Origin: Rhizoclosmatium globosum
Lineage: Eukaryota; Chytridiomycota; Chytridiomycetes; Chytridiales; Chytriomycetaceae
DNA length: 29,141 nt
Assembly: GCA_002104985.1 (NCBI GenBank)
Contig: MCGO01000346.1
Coordinates: forward strand, 1-29,141
Direction: 5' to 3'
Shown: positions 1-8,454 of the stretch, in pieces
How the letters are laid out: every line of letters begins with the position of its first letter
Position numbering within the stretch: position 1 is the first letter of the stretch
The notes under the pieces: generated by a model
The model's database searches: none
Seen by the model: only the letters and a program-made list of their open reading frames with translations
What the model was told of the DNA's origin: nothing
Position numbers and translations under genes: made by a program

Positions 1-1479
1 GTCGCCTTGTTGCACTCCAGTTTCGATACGAACAGCAGAGGAAGCTTCTGGGAAAGAGAGGTGGTGAAGTGGACCAGTGTCTGGCATAAAGTTGCTGTGA
101 TGCGATTAGCCAGGTTAAGTTATAGTTGAAACTTACTTTTCAGGGTTTCAGCATAAATTCTGGCTTCGAACGCCCATCCATCAATCTTCAACTCATCTTG
201 AACTTTGGCACTCTGTTGCCTGAAGCAACTGCAACTGCCACTCAACCAAATCAGTGTTCGTGATCATTTCAGTGATTGGGTGCTCGACTTGCAAACGGGT
301 ATTCATTTCCATAAAGTAGAATTTGTTGGTGTCGTATCGAAGATAAACTCAACAGTTCCAGCACCAACATAGTTGACAGCCTTTGCAGCCGCGACAGCTT
401 TAGCACCAAGGTCTGCACGAAGTTCCTCAGAAAGACCCGGAGCAGGAGCTTCCTCGAGAACTTTTTGGTGACGACGCTGAACAGAACAGTCTCTCTCAAA
501 GAGGTAAACGGCGTTTCCAAGCTTATCAGCGAAAACTTGGACCTCAACGTGACGTGGACGCACAATGTACTTTTCAACAAGGACAGCGTCATCTCCAAAG
601 GACTTGATAGCCTCACGACGCGAAGATTCAAGCATCTCGTAAAAGTCTTCCTGCTTCTCCACAACGCATTCCTTTTCCTCCACCACCCTTTACAGCTTTG
701 ATGAGAACTGGGTAACCCATTTTGTCGGCCTCTTCTTTGAGGAAGGCAGGCTCTTGGTTTGCCCCATGGTAACCAGGAACAACGGGAACACCAGCAGCAG
801 TCATGATTTCTTTCGAGGCGCTGTTTTTTATGTTGAAGTTTAGATATGCAGTATTGTAAGAATGTGATATCACCTCTTGGAACCCATGTCAATGATGGCT
901 TGAGAAGGAGGTCCGATGAAAGTTAAACCAGCCTTCTCAACAGCATCAGCAAAAGCAGCGTTTTCAGACAAGAAACCGTAACCAGGGTGAATTGCTTGCG
1001 CGTTTGAACGTTTTGCCACATCAAGGATCTTGTCCATCCTGAGGTATGATTCAGCAGACGCAGCAGGACCAATGAGGTAAGCTTCGTCGGCCTTGTGGAG
1101 CGATTAATACACATTACAACAGGTTTCATAGCAAAGGTATGGATTGCGAGAGGTTACCTCCTTCACGAACAGGGCATCGCGATCGGCCTCGGAAAAGACA
1201 GCCACAGTTTTAACACCCAGGCGCTTCGCAGTGCGCATAACACGAATTGCAATTTCACCTCTGTTGGCAATAAGGATTTTGTTGAAGAGTGGCTTTTGGG
1301 TAATGGACGAGGTGGAGGTGCTGGATGAATGTCAATAATCGACCTGTCTGTCGTAAAGGAAACCCTTACGAGTAGTAGGAGCCACGGAAGAAGCTGTTCA
1401 CTCCAGAAAATGACGGAGTGGGACGCATGAAGGATGACCGGCGTTGGGAAAGTGCCGTGGCGTTCGAAGCTCGGAGCAT
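1..1479 (-). CDS. MCCC1: 3-methylcrotonyl-CoA carboxylase alpha subunit, mitochondrial (5' part, runs off window, frameshifted)
   Basis: The biotin-carboxylase half of the leucine-degradation enzyme that carboxylates 3-methylcrotonyl-CoA in the mitochondrial matrix. Visible in order: a basic, Ser/Arg-rich leader starting [17 protein letters not shown]; the [20 protein letters not shown] opening; the HPGYGFLSE motif; the ATP-grasp glycine loop [36 protein letters not shown]; and [14 protein letters not shown]. The last stretch, with AVYLFERDC and [11 protein letters not shown], fits methylcrotonyl-CoA carboxylase better than pyruvate or propionyl-CoA carboxylase. Exons: 1479-1370, 1320-1158, 1091-874, 820-137, 94-1; introns are 42-66 nt. 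Frame breaks occur near 662, 333, 231, 200 and the 137/94 junction; all flanking residues stay conserved, so consensus error is likelier than decay. The carboxyl-carrier region lies outside the window. It diverges from DNAJC11. Confidence 0.88.
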
Positions 1480-1768
1480 TTCGGAAAGAATATCTTCTTG
1501 GTTGATTTGATCCACCAATTGATTTATTGCGAATTTTAGGAGAATAACCGAACGATGGAAATATTATGAACGCGATCCTAATGCGATGAGTTGCAGTACG
1601 GACCAATGTGACTTGTAAAGGAAAATCTCGCTCAAATTCATCTGACTCTAAGAAAGAAGAATTATGTACAAATTAAAAAATGTATATTGATGAATCCTTC
1701 AAAACCACAATTGATGTTACTTTTTGTTCTTCCTTTTTCTCGTCACATAAATTTGAAATTTCCAACAA
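1480..1768. promoter_or_regulatory. Divergent intergenic region between MCCC1 and DNAJC11
   Basis: The 289 bp between the two start codons must hold the promoters of both genes. It is A/T-rich, especially 1660-1750. I see no strong known element and no credible ORF in it. Confidence 0.5.
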
Positions 1769-4147
1769 ATGGAGCAAGACCCCTACGCTCCGTCATGGCA
1801 GAATGCCGGCTCGAGCAGTCAAAGGAACCTGAACAACGAAGAAGAAGATGAATTCGATGAGCAATTGGCACAGCTCGAACACGAAGAGCGAGTTGTTGGT
1901 CCAACTGACTTGTACGGCCGTCCTGAACCTGGATCGCGATGTGAGTTTGTTTAATTTAACATTATGGCGTGTTTGAAGTGTCGCGACTGGAGGCGGTTTG
2001 GGTGTCGTGGCTGCGTTTTGGTGTTTGAGCCCTTGTCCTAACACGTCTGCCTAATCGCACCCAGGCCTCCGAGGATGACATCAGAACGCCTACCGACGGC
2101 TTTCAATGACGTTCCATCCAGACAAACACCACACTCCCGAAGACAAGGTTGGGCTCTTCAAATTGCCACGTCACTTTTGCTACTCAACTCTTACCTTCAC
2201 CCACAAAAACAGGAGCGCGCACAAATCCAATTTCAGGCTATCAAAAAAGCGTATGATGGTGAGATATCCGTGATGGATATCCCTCCTTCCTTACATTGCA
2301 GCACTAACACAACACTCCCTGAACACAAACAGTCCTAAGCAACCCAAACCGCCGCCACATTTACAACACATTCGGTGCAGAAGGTCTCCGCACAAACTGG
2401 GACGTTTCTTCCCAACGCGCACAGACTGCCCAACAAGCGCGTGAAGAATTCGAACGTCAGCAACGGCAAAGACTGGAAACAGAAGCAGAGCGACTTGTTA
2501 AAGTCAAAAGGAGAAGTTCATATTGGGTTTGGATGCTGTAGGATGTTTTGATGGAGGTAGGAGAAGGCCGTTTCGTAAAGCTGCGCAGAAGGGGTTGTTG
2601 GATGCTGTTGTATTGCCTGAGATCAGTCATGCTTTCGTGAAGCACTCTTGGGAGGTAATCTTTACACTGAATTGTTGGACTTTTCTGAATATTGTATTGA
2701 TTTTATACCTCCTTTCTCACACAGACAAAACTCTTGGATTCCACAGACCTCACAATCCAAGGAAGTGTCATGGCCAAAAACGGAGTGGGAGCAGGAACAG
2801 TCGCAGCCACCGTCCGTCACGTCATCGATCCAATGACATGGACAGAATCCACATTCCAAGCAACAATGAAGAACCCATCAGCTTCCTTCAAGCTCGTCAA
2901 AAATTTACAAACGACGTGTTCACGAGCGTTCAAGCGACAGTTGCAACACTGGAATCCCCGCCACCCCTCGCGTTCGTGGCTGGACGTAAATTGGATTCGA
3001 AACATACAGGCTATTTGACGTTCCGAACTGGAGATTATGCTATTGGTCCTTGGGGAGATGTTGCTGGAAACCAACGCGCGGGGTCTGCGTGTGGGTTGGG
3101 AATTGTGGGGAGAAGTTTGAAGGGTCAATGGTCTTGTGAACTTTCGATGGGGCTGAATTCGAGTAGCATCAATTTCGGCCTGTTTAGGTCGATTGGTTGG
3201 GGCATTCGGGCTCGTGCTGGTGTAGCTCTTGGAACTGGTATTGGATTGAGTACTTCTGTTTCTGCAGACAAGAAAATCAGTAAGCTGGATCGTGTTGGTA
3301 TGTCGGTGGAAGCAGCGTCTGCTGGGGGAGTGAGCTTCAAGCTTCGGTGAGTGTTACAGTGATTCAAATGGATTGGTTTGCTCACAGCGATTGGTAGATT
3401 TATGCGATTGGGTCAAAAGTTTGTCTTGCCAATTCAGTTGGCTCCTCAACTGGATCTTCGTATGGCTGCGTTTGCTGTTGTGATTCCACTGTGTACCGCA
3501 GTTGCCCTTGATCGCCTTGTATTGGAACCCAATCGACGCAACCGTCTTGCCACCCGACTTGCCAAGTTACGGGAGGACAATGCTGCGCTGATTGAGCAAC
3601 GAAAGCAGGAAGCAATTTCCGCTATTCAACTTATGACTCCTCAAGTTGCCCGCAAACGCGAGGCGGAGGAAGCAAAAGATGGACTGATTATTGTTGAAGC
3701 GATATATGGAAAGCTGCCTGTATCAAAATTCCCAAGGAACTCTCACGGAGGTAGATTTTCCTTCAAGGGTGTGTTTGAGAAGGAACAGAGCGGAATCACA
3801 ACTCCTCCGCATATGATTGGTCGTGACAATTCGTTTGAAGAGGTTGAGGAGCCAGAAATCAAATGGATTGACGTGACTATTCCTGTCCAAGGATTAGTAT
3901 TCAATTCTCAGCTATATATCAGCGGAAGTCATTCCAAGGTTAGTTCGTTTGTGCAGGATTTTTGGGGAAAATGTTGCTAACGTGAACTTTTTAGGCACAT
4001 ATTGTTGGATTTTACGACCCATGTATCGGAGAGAGTAAGAAACTGCGTGTGACTTACAGATTCCAGGGTAAACTGCATCAAGTGGAGGTAGAAGACGGGG
4101 CTGCAGTTGCCGCGCCTCTTCGAGCTCACACTGTTTCTGAATTGTGA
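1769..4147 (+). CDS. DNAJC11: DNAJC11-like mitochondrial J-domain protein (frameshifted in 5' half)
   Basis: DNAJC11 is a J-domain protein associated with the MICOS/MIB cristae complex in animals. An acidic N-terminus (MEQDPYAPSW start) is followed by a J domain with TAYRRLSMTFHPDKHH (HPD tripeptide present), then KKAYD/VLSNPNRRHIYNTFGAEGL. A beta-rich middle section follows, then the DUF3395-type C-terminus: LEPNRRNRLATRLAKLRED, KDGLIIVEAIYG, IDVTIPVQGLV, GFYDPCIGESKKLRV and RFQGKLHQVEVEDG. Introns: 1941-2064, 2148-2212, 2259-2332, 2655-2724, 3347-3397, 3939-3994. Single-base shifts near 1916 (extra G), 2089 (lost G), 2508 (extra A), 2525 (extra G) and 2908 (lost A) mostly fall in short homopolymers. 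After 2912 the frame is clean to the TGA at 4145. It converges on the MEA1-like gene with 52 bp between. Confidence 0.87.
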
Positions 4148-4199
4148 GGAATGAGACGACCATAATGTGAAGTAAATACAGTTTTATTCGTTATATTAA

Positions 4200-4847
4200 T
4201 TATCGAATTGGTTCGGATGTTGTTGATTCCGATGTTTTCGATGTGTTTGAAGGATGTGATTGATCTGAAGGATTGGGTCGAACAGGGATGACCCTTGGCA
4301 ACCACTGTTCTTCAGGGATTGCTTTTGCCCAGTCTACATAGGATATTCGACAATAAGCACACTACTATGAAGGCAGTGAAGACAAGACAAAGTTACCTGG
4401 CGTCGCCGAGTCCGGCAAGCTGAATGAGCGCATGAAGTTGCTGATAGCATTGAGGTCATCCTGGCCAATCAGATCGTCTTGTTTTACGAGGAGCACAGGT
4501 GGTGGCGGTGGCAGTGTGTCGTTGGAGGTGTCGTCGTCGTCGTTGTTGTCGTTGTCGATGTCAAAGTTGTCGTTGTCGTCGAGTCGTTCGTAGCCCAATT
4601 CTTCAAAGTATTCTTCGTCTGCCGCATCGCCAACTTGGTCAACTTGGTCATCATCATTGGCGTTGTTATCGTTGAAGTCGCTGAAGTCGCTGAAGTTGTC
4701 GTTGTCGTTGTGGCCAGATTCAATGCTCATTGAGTCATCGTCCTTCGTCTCGCCGTCCTTATCAAGTGAATGTGACTGTGACTGTGACTGTGAATGTGAT
4801 GGTTGTGCTGATGGAGTGTCGTCCGGATTTCCTTGCATTTCTTTCAA
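4200..4847 (-). CDS. MEA1: MEA1-like protein (male-enhanced antigen 1 family)
   Basis: Two exons (4847-4397 and 4333-4200, 63-nt intron) join into an exact 195-codon frame, 194 aa. The body is acidic and repetitive: an SQSQSQSHS run, then Asn/Asp-rich stretches. Two conserved spots identify the family: ELGYERLDD, matching the GY..L motif of MEA1, and the C-terminal block FMRSFSLPDSATPDWAKAIP followed by EEQW, matching the SLP.PGVPAWA..I...QW block of animal MEA1 proteins. The first half of that block ends exon 1 and the second half begins exon 2, which supports the splice. MEA1 has no well-established molecular role; it is known as a small acidic protein expressed in testis of mammals. Its start codon is 38 bp from that of the OBI1-like gene on the other strand. 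Confidence 0.65.
4505..4800. repeat. Trinucleotide- and hexanucleotide-rich low-complexity tract in MEA1-like exon 1
   Basis: GTCGTT/GTCGTC-type triplets (4530-4590, 4660-4710) encode the Asp/Asn runs on the minus strand. A run of TGTGAC hexamers at 4770-4800 encodes the SQSQSQS tract. The long valine- and threonine-rich frames on the other strand or frames are by-products of this composition. Confidence 0.7.
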
Positions 4848-4885
4848 TCACACACTCAACTCACTGCTCAACTCAAGGCAAGTCA
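4848..4885. promoter_or_regulatory. Very short shared promoter of MEA1-like and OBI1-like genes
   Basis: Only 38 bp separate the two divergent start codons if both chosen starts are right. Both start choices are the most downstream that keep all conserved residues. Promoter elements or 5' UTRs must therefore overlap the neighbouring coding sequence or be minimal. Confidence 0.5.
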
Positions 4886-5784
4886 ATGCAGACTCCTCAG
4901 ACAACTCCGCGGAAGCAGCTGCTCCTTACCCTCTCCGTGGCCTGCCAGATATGCATGGGAAAAGTAAAGGACCCGGTCATTTGCTGCAACCGCCATGCCT
5001 TTTGCTCGCTGTGTTTGCTCAACTGGCTCAAGTATCGGAAAGAATGGTAAGCCACACATGCTCCTCACACCTTCACTCATTAATTCTTAGCCCTGCTTGC
5101 CGTGTACCAATGGTGGAGGGACTGCCTATCCTTGCCGGAGATCTGGACAAAGTACCAATCAGTACTGCATCATCTCCAGACGAACAGTCCCGCTCATTGG
5201 CCTTGAAGCGAACGCGTTTTGATTCGATAATTGATGAATATGAGCAGGATATTCGTTCGCATCGGGATGAAATTGCGCAGTTGAAAGAGTCGCTCAATGA
5301 ACTACAACAACGACACGACTTGCTCCTCGCCGAGAGACAAGTGAACCATTCAGCATCCAACCTTGTCTTGGTGCCCATCAATGAGAAACCATCGTTATCC
5401 TTCCACATTGAAGAAGATGCAGGGCTGAACCCATTCCTTGAACAAACAACTTCTGTTGTGGACACATCAACAAGAATTTCTACCGCTGGAAGTAATCTAG
5501 AACTGCAGCAACTCATACTCTTTCTTCAACACGAAAATCAACAGTTAAAACAAGAGCTTCTTTTGGCTCAACTACGTTCCACCACTTCTGCTTCGTCCAA
5601 CACCCGCAACACCGGCAACACGGGTCGAACAATGCTGCCTATAACTCCCTCTAAAAACTCGATTGCTTCAAATGCCTTCAAGCAACGAATCGCAGAACTT
5701 GAACGCGAGAATGCAAGCCTGAATGCAGCTTTGTTGAAGAGTGACGAATACATTGAGCAGCTATTACTTCAGCGGCGGGAATGA
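4886..5784 (+). CDS. OBI1: OBI1/RNF219-like RING-finger E3 ubiquitin ligase
   Basis: In animals OBI1 multi-ubiquitylates the origin recognition complex to promote origin firing. Exons 4886-5046 and 5091-5784 (44-nt intron) give a clean 284-aa protein. The RING is at residues about 16-58: CQICMGKVKDPVICCNRHAF, CSLC, then KECPACRVP. The last Cys pair is created by the splice (TG/C). The set is C3HC4 and closely follows animal RNF219 (ITCHICLGKVRQPVIC, QCPACRVP). Behind it lie a KRTRFDSIIDEYEQDI segment and coiled coils (about 80-120, 210-230 and 255-284, the last ending KSDEYIEQLLLQRRE), as in the animal protein. At 284 aa it is much shorter than the human protein (about 726 aa). I chose ATG 4886 because upstream codons overlap the MEA1-like CDS and look unconstrained. 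Confidence 0.78.
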
Positions 5785-5839
5785 CAGGTTAAAGAAAGTA
5801 CTGTATTTATTTATTGAAGGCATAAACATCATAAACATT

Positions 5840-6522
5840 TCAGTTCTGCTCATTCTTCTTTCTCGCTTCCAAGTACTTTGCAACTTGGGGTCTTGCTCCA
5901 AACGCCTTTACAAGTGAGTACAATCGAGGGAACTTGGCGGCAAACTCTGCGTTGGTCAAGTTACCGTCATTGTGGACAGCCTGATACAGGCATGGCTCCG
6001 CGTAAGAAACTTGATCGCCAAGAAGGAAAGGCCCCTTTCCACTCTGTGCAAGGAATCCCTCAAACGCCGCGTAGAAACGTGGAATCTTCTCTGCATGAGC
6101 AGTCTTGTCGCCACCAAGAGTAGTCACCCAGGAAGCGCGCCAGTCAATGTAAACGTCGGTAATCTTTTGTGTTTAACCGTTAGAACGTGGATCGACAATC
6201 GAAGCAAAACACCAACCTGGTCAATCGCGAACGCCTCATCATCGTTAGAGCCGCCATACTTTCCAAGCTTCTTGGACAAGTATCGAAGGATGGGAACGTG
6301 TTGGGTCAGGATCTTGTCACCAAGTTGGAGGACAGGAAGTGCGCCATATGGGTTAAGTTTGGCAACGGCACCCTTGTGAGCCGCCCATTCTCCGTAAGGA
6401 ACACGAATATCATCGTATTCGATTTGGGCTTCGGCGAAGAAGAGACGGACGACTTCACCACGTCCAATATTGGGAAGGTTGAAGTAGGTAAGAACTGGTT
6501 TGCTTGCGAATGGAGAAGACAT
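5840..6522 (-). CDS. Glutathione S-transferase, sigma-like, copy 1
   Basis: A cytosolic GST that conjugates glutathione to electrophiles or peroxides. Exons 6522-6217 and 6163-5840 (53-nt intron) give exactly 209 aa, the usual length. The thioredoxin-like N-terminal domain opens KPVLTYFNLPNIGRGEVVRL with the catalytic-type Tyr at residue 13 in the sigma/nematode context. The cis-Pro is in GALPVLQLGDK. The all-helical C-terminal domain contains PFLLGDQVSYAEPCLYQ. At the usual glutathione gamma-glutamyl contact (QS in most GSTs) the sequence is TQHVPILRYL, so Ser is replaced by His. No frame breaks. A neighbour at 7124-7806 is almost identical. Class is inferred from motif resemblance only. Confidence 0.88.
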
Positions 6523-6550
6523 TTTGCGATTTTGTTTTGGGGTTTGCTTG
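5840..6550 (-). repeat. Tandem duplication unit A (GST copy 1)
   Basis: This block and 7124-7835 are the two arms of a direct duplication with a period of 1284 bp. I count nine substitutions (5841, 5843, 5879, 5909, 5917, 5956, 5999, 6002, 6005), all in the gene's 3' 170 bp. From 6006 up to the start codon at 6522, intron included, the copies are identical. Identity fades into the 5' UTR about 30 bp beyond the ATG. Confidence 0.9.
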
Positions 6551-7123
6551 TTGTTTTTGTTGTGTTGAGGGAGTGTATTATTTGTTCGCTTTTATAACCG
6601 TGAACGCTGTATTCGAAATCACAGCGAAAACGAGATTGCCGAACTGCAATGTTTCGAAATCATTTCATAATTGGAGCAGATAAATTGAGTTATGATTCTT
6701 GGTTGGCTTGGTTTGTGGAAAGTAGTTGAACGCCGTTGCGCCATTTCATTTCTAGATTAACACCCAATATATATGAGATCATTCCAAAGGTAATCGCGTC
6801 TGTAGCAGATTCATGGGTCAGCTGTGCCAAAATCAAGTCTCAGAAGACGATGACGTCACTGAAGTTACCCACAGGTCATTCTGAGAAGATTGGGGTAGTG
6901 TACTTCTGCATTATTCTGCTCGTACTAACTCGCCGCTTTAACTGGAAGTACTTCGTAAAACTAGTGCAAGGAAAATTAAAGAACTTTCTAAAAAAGGACT
7001 CTGTAATATTTGTAAAGAAATTGTTGTAACGAGCTTTGCCGAATAACAATTATTGATCACAATTCCGATGAAATAAATGATTAAATTATTTATTTTTTTC
7101 GACATTTGAATTATCAAAACATC
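6523..7123. promoter_or_regulatory. Spacer between GST copies: promoter of copy 1, 3' end of copy 2
   Basis: This 601-bp gap has no credible gene; the longest open frame (6736-7029) resembles nothing. The first 150 bp upstream of copy 1 (6540-6690) holds blocks also found upstream of copy 2. They are a stretch around GTATTCGAAATCACA near 6609-6623 and one around AATGTTTCGAAATCAT near 6648-6663. A perfect CRE palindrome sits at 6851-6858. The left part of the copy 2 3' UTR (7020-7123) is very A/T-rich. Confidence 0.5.
6851..6858. promoter_or_regulatory. Perfect CRE palindrome TGACGTCA upstream of GST copy 1
   Basis: TGACGTCA is the consensus site for bZIP factors of the CREB/ATF family, which drive stress genes in fungi. 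It lies 329 bp upstream of the copy 1 start codon. A one-mismatch relative, TAACGTCA, occurs at 8052-8059, 246 bp upstream of copy 2. An 8-mer can occur by chance, so regulation is inference. Confidence 0.35.
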
Positions 7124-7806
7124 TTAATTCTGCTCATTCTTCTTTCTCGCTTCCAAGTACTTGGCAACTTGGGGTCTTGCTCCAAACGCCTTGACAAGTG
7201 TGTACAATCGAGGGAACTTGGCGGCAAACTCTGCGTTGGCCAAGTTACCGTCATTGTGGACAGCCTGATACAGGCATGGCTCAGCATATGAAACTTGATC
7301 GCCAAGAAGGAAAGGCCCCTTTCCACTCTGTGCAAGGAATCCCTCAAACGCCGCGTAGAAACGTGGAATCTTCTCTGCATGAGCAGTCTTGTCGCCACCA
7401 AGAGTAGTCACCCAGGAAGCGCGCCAGTCAATGTAAACGTCGGTAATCTTTTGTGTTTAACCGTTAGAACGTGGATCGACAATCGAAGCAAAACACCAAC
7501 CTGGTCAATCGCGAACGCCTCATCATCGTTAGAGCCGCCATACTTTCCAAGCTTCTTGGACAAGTATCGAAGGATGGGAACGTGTTGGGTCAGGATCTTG
7601 TCACCAAGTTGGAGGACAGGAAGTGCGCCATATGGGTTAAGTTTGGCAACGGCACCCTTGTGAGCCGCCCATTCTCCGTAAGGAACACGAATATCATCGT
7701 ATTCGATTTGGGCTTCGGCGAAGAAGAGACGGACGACTTCACCACGTCCAATATTGGGAAGGTTGAAGTAGGTAAGAACTGGTTTGCTTGCGAATGGAGA
7801 AGACAT
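7124..7806 (-). CDS. Glutathione S-transferase, sigma-like, copy 2
   Basis: Same gene structure as copy 1: exons 7806-7501 and 7447-7124, an identical 53-nt intron, 209 aa. The protein differs from copy 1 at two residues only (NLTN to NLAN, and LYSLVK to LYTLVK), and the stop codon is TAA instead of TGA. The active-site Tyr, the cis-Pro and the odd TQHVP site are the same. The first exon and intron are identical to copy 1 at every base, while the flanks are diverged, so the copies have probably been homogenised. Separate promoters suggest the two may be expressed differently. Confidence 0.88.
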
Positions 7807-7835
7807 TTTGCGATTTTGTTTTTGGGGTTTGCTGT
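7124..7835 (-). repeat. Tandem duplication unit B (GST copy 2)
   Basis: Second arm of the 1284-bp-period direct duplication described at 5840-6550. Homology stops within about 10 bp of the stop codon on one side and about 30 bp beyond the ATG on the other, apart from short conserved promoter blocks near 7880-7965. Confidence 0.9.
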
Positions 7836-8016
7836 TGTTTGAATTGTGTATTGATCAGTACCTTTGTTTTATATGTTTGGACGTATTCGAAATCACAACG
7901 AGAATGTTGCAAGAAAGGGATCGCCAATATACAATGTTTAGAAATCATATCGTAAAATTTGTAACAGTTGAGAAAACAAATACTGAATTTATTTGTATAT
8001 TCAATAATTTTTGAGA

Positions 8017-8390
8017 CTAGGCAGTCGCCGTCCATTCGTTTTTCATCTTCGTAACGTCAAAAACTTCTTTTTTTGGCATCAAATGGATACACCAAAGGCC
8101 AGTCATCCGTAAGAAGCGTGATAACTGTGGCGATATTGTGGCTAGTTGGGCCGGTGTGAACCCCCAATCATGGCTCGTTGAGAATAACAACTTGTGAACG
8201 GCCGTTGCCCATGGTTCATTATCAGATATTATCAAGTACTCAACTCAGAGATTCCATGACACAGAAGGCATTGATATAGGGTGTCGTGGGCTCGTCGAAA
8301 GAGGAGGGTATTGGAAGCCAGTTTCCGGGCAACCGAGATACTGGGTGACAGTGAGCTCTCAGGTGTACAAAGTAATAATGAGTTAGCATA
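8017..8390 (-). pseudogene. Unidentified broken coding fragment
   Basis: On the minus strand, coding-like text is spread over several frames. One frame reads SQVVILNEP, a TGA stop, then LGVHTGPTSHNIATVITLLT and DDWPLVYPFDAKK. It continues, after removal of one A from a run of seven near 8070, as EVFDVTKMKNEWTATA and a TAG at 8017-8019. Upstream (about 8240-8390) open text such as LPGNWLPIPSSFDEPTTPYI also appears. I do not recognise the protein. The stop and the shift could be sequence error or a decayed gene. The plus strand is also open over 8206-8390, so even the strand is uncertain. Confidence 0.3.
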
Positions 8391-8454
8391 CCCGAATAAA
8401 TTTTAATAACTTCTTTCCGATATTCTTATCCCGTGCCCCTCCCGTGCCTCCGAC

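Noticed and set aside
1..1479. Pyruvate carboxylase as the identity of the biotin-carboxylase gene
   Set aside because: [28 protein letters not shown] and [14 protein letters not shown] match methylcrotonyl-CoA carboxylase, and the mitochondrial leader fits it. Pyruvate carboxylase differs at these points.
4479..4733. Valine-rich and Thr/Ser-rich ORFs over the MEA1-like exon
   Set aside because: They are frame shadows of the Asp/Asn triplet repeats on the minus strand and have no conserved motif.
8206..8390. Plus-strand open frame (IIKYSTQRFHDTEGIDIG...) as an upstream TRPV exon
   Set aside because: It has no ankyrin signature and no convincing splice partner. The minus strand is equally open, so it was not assigned.
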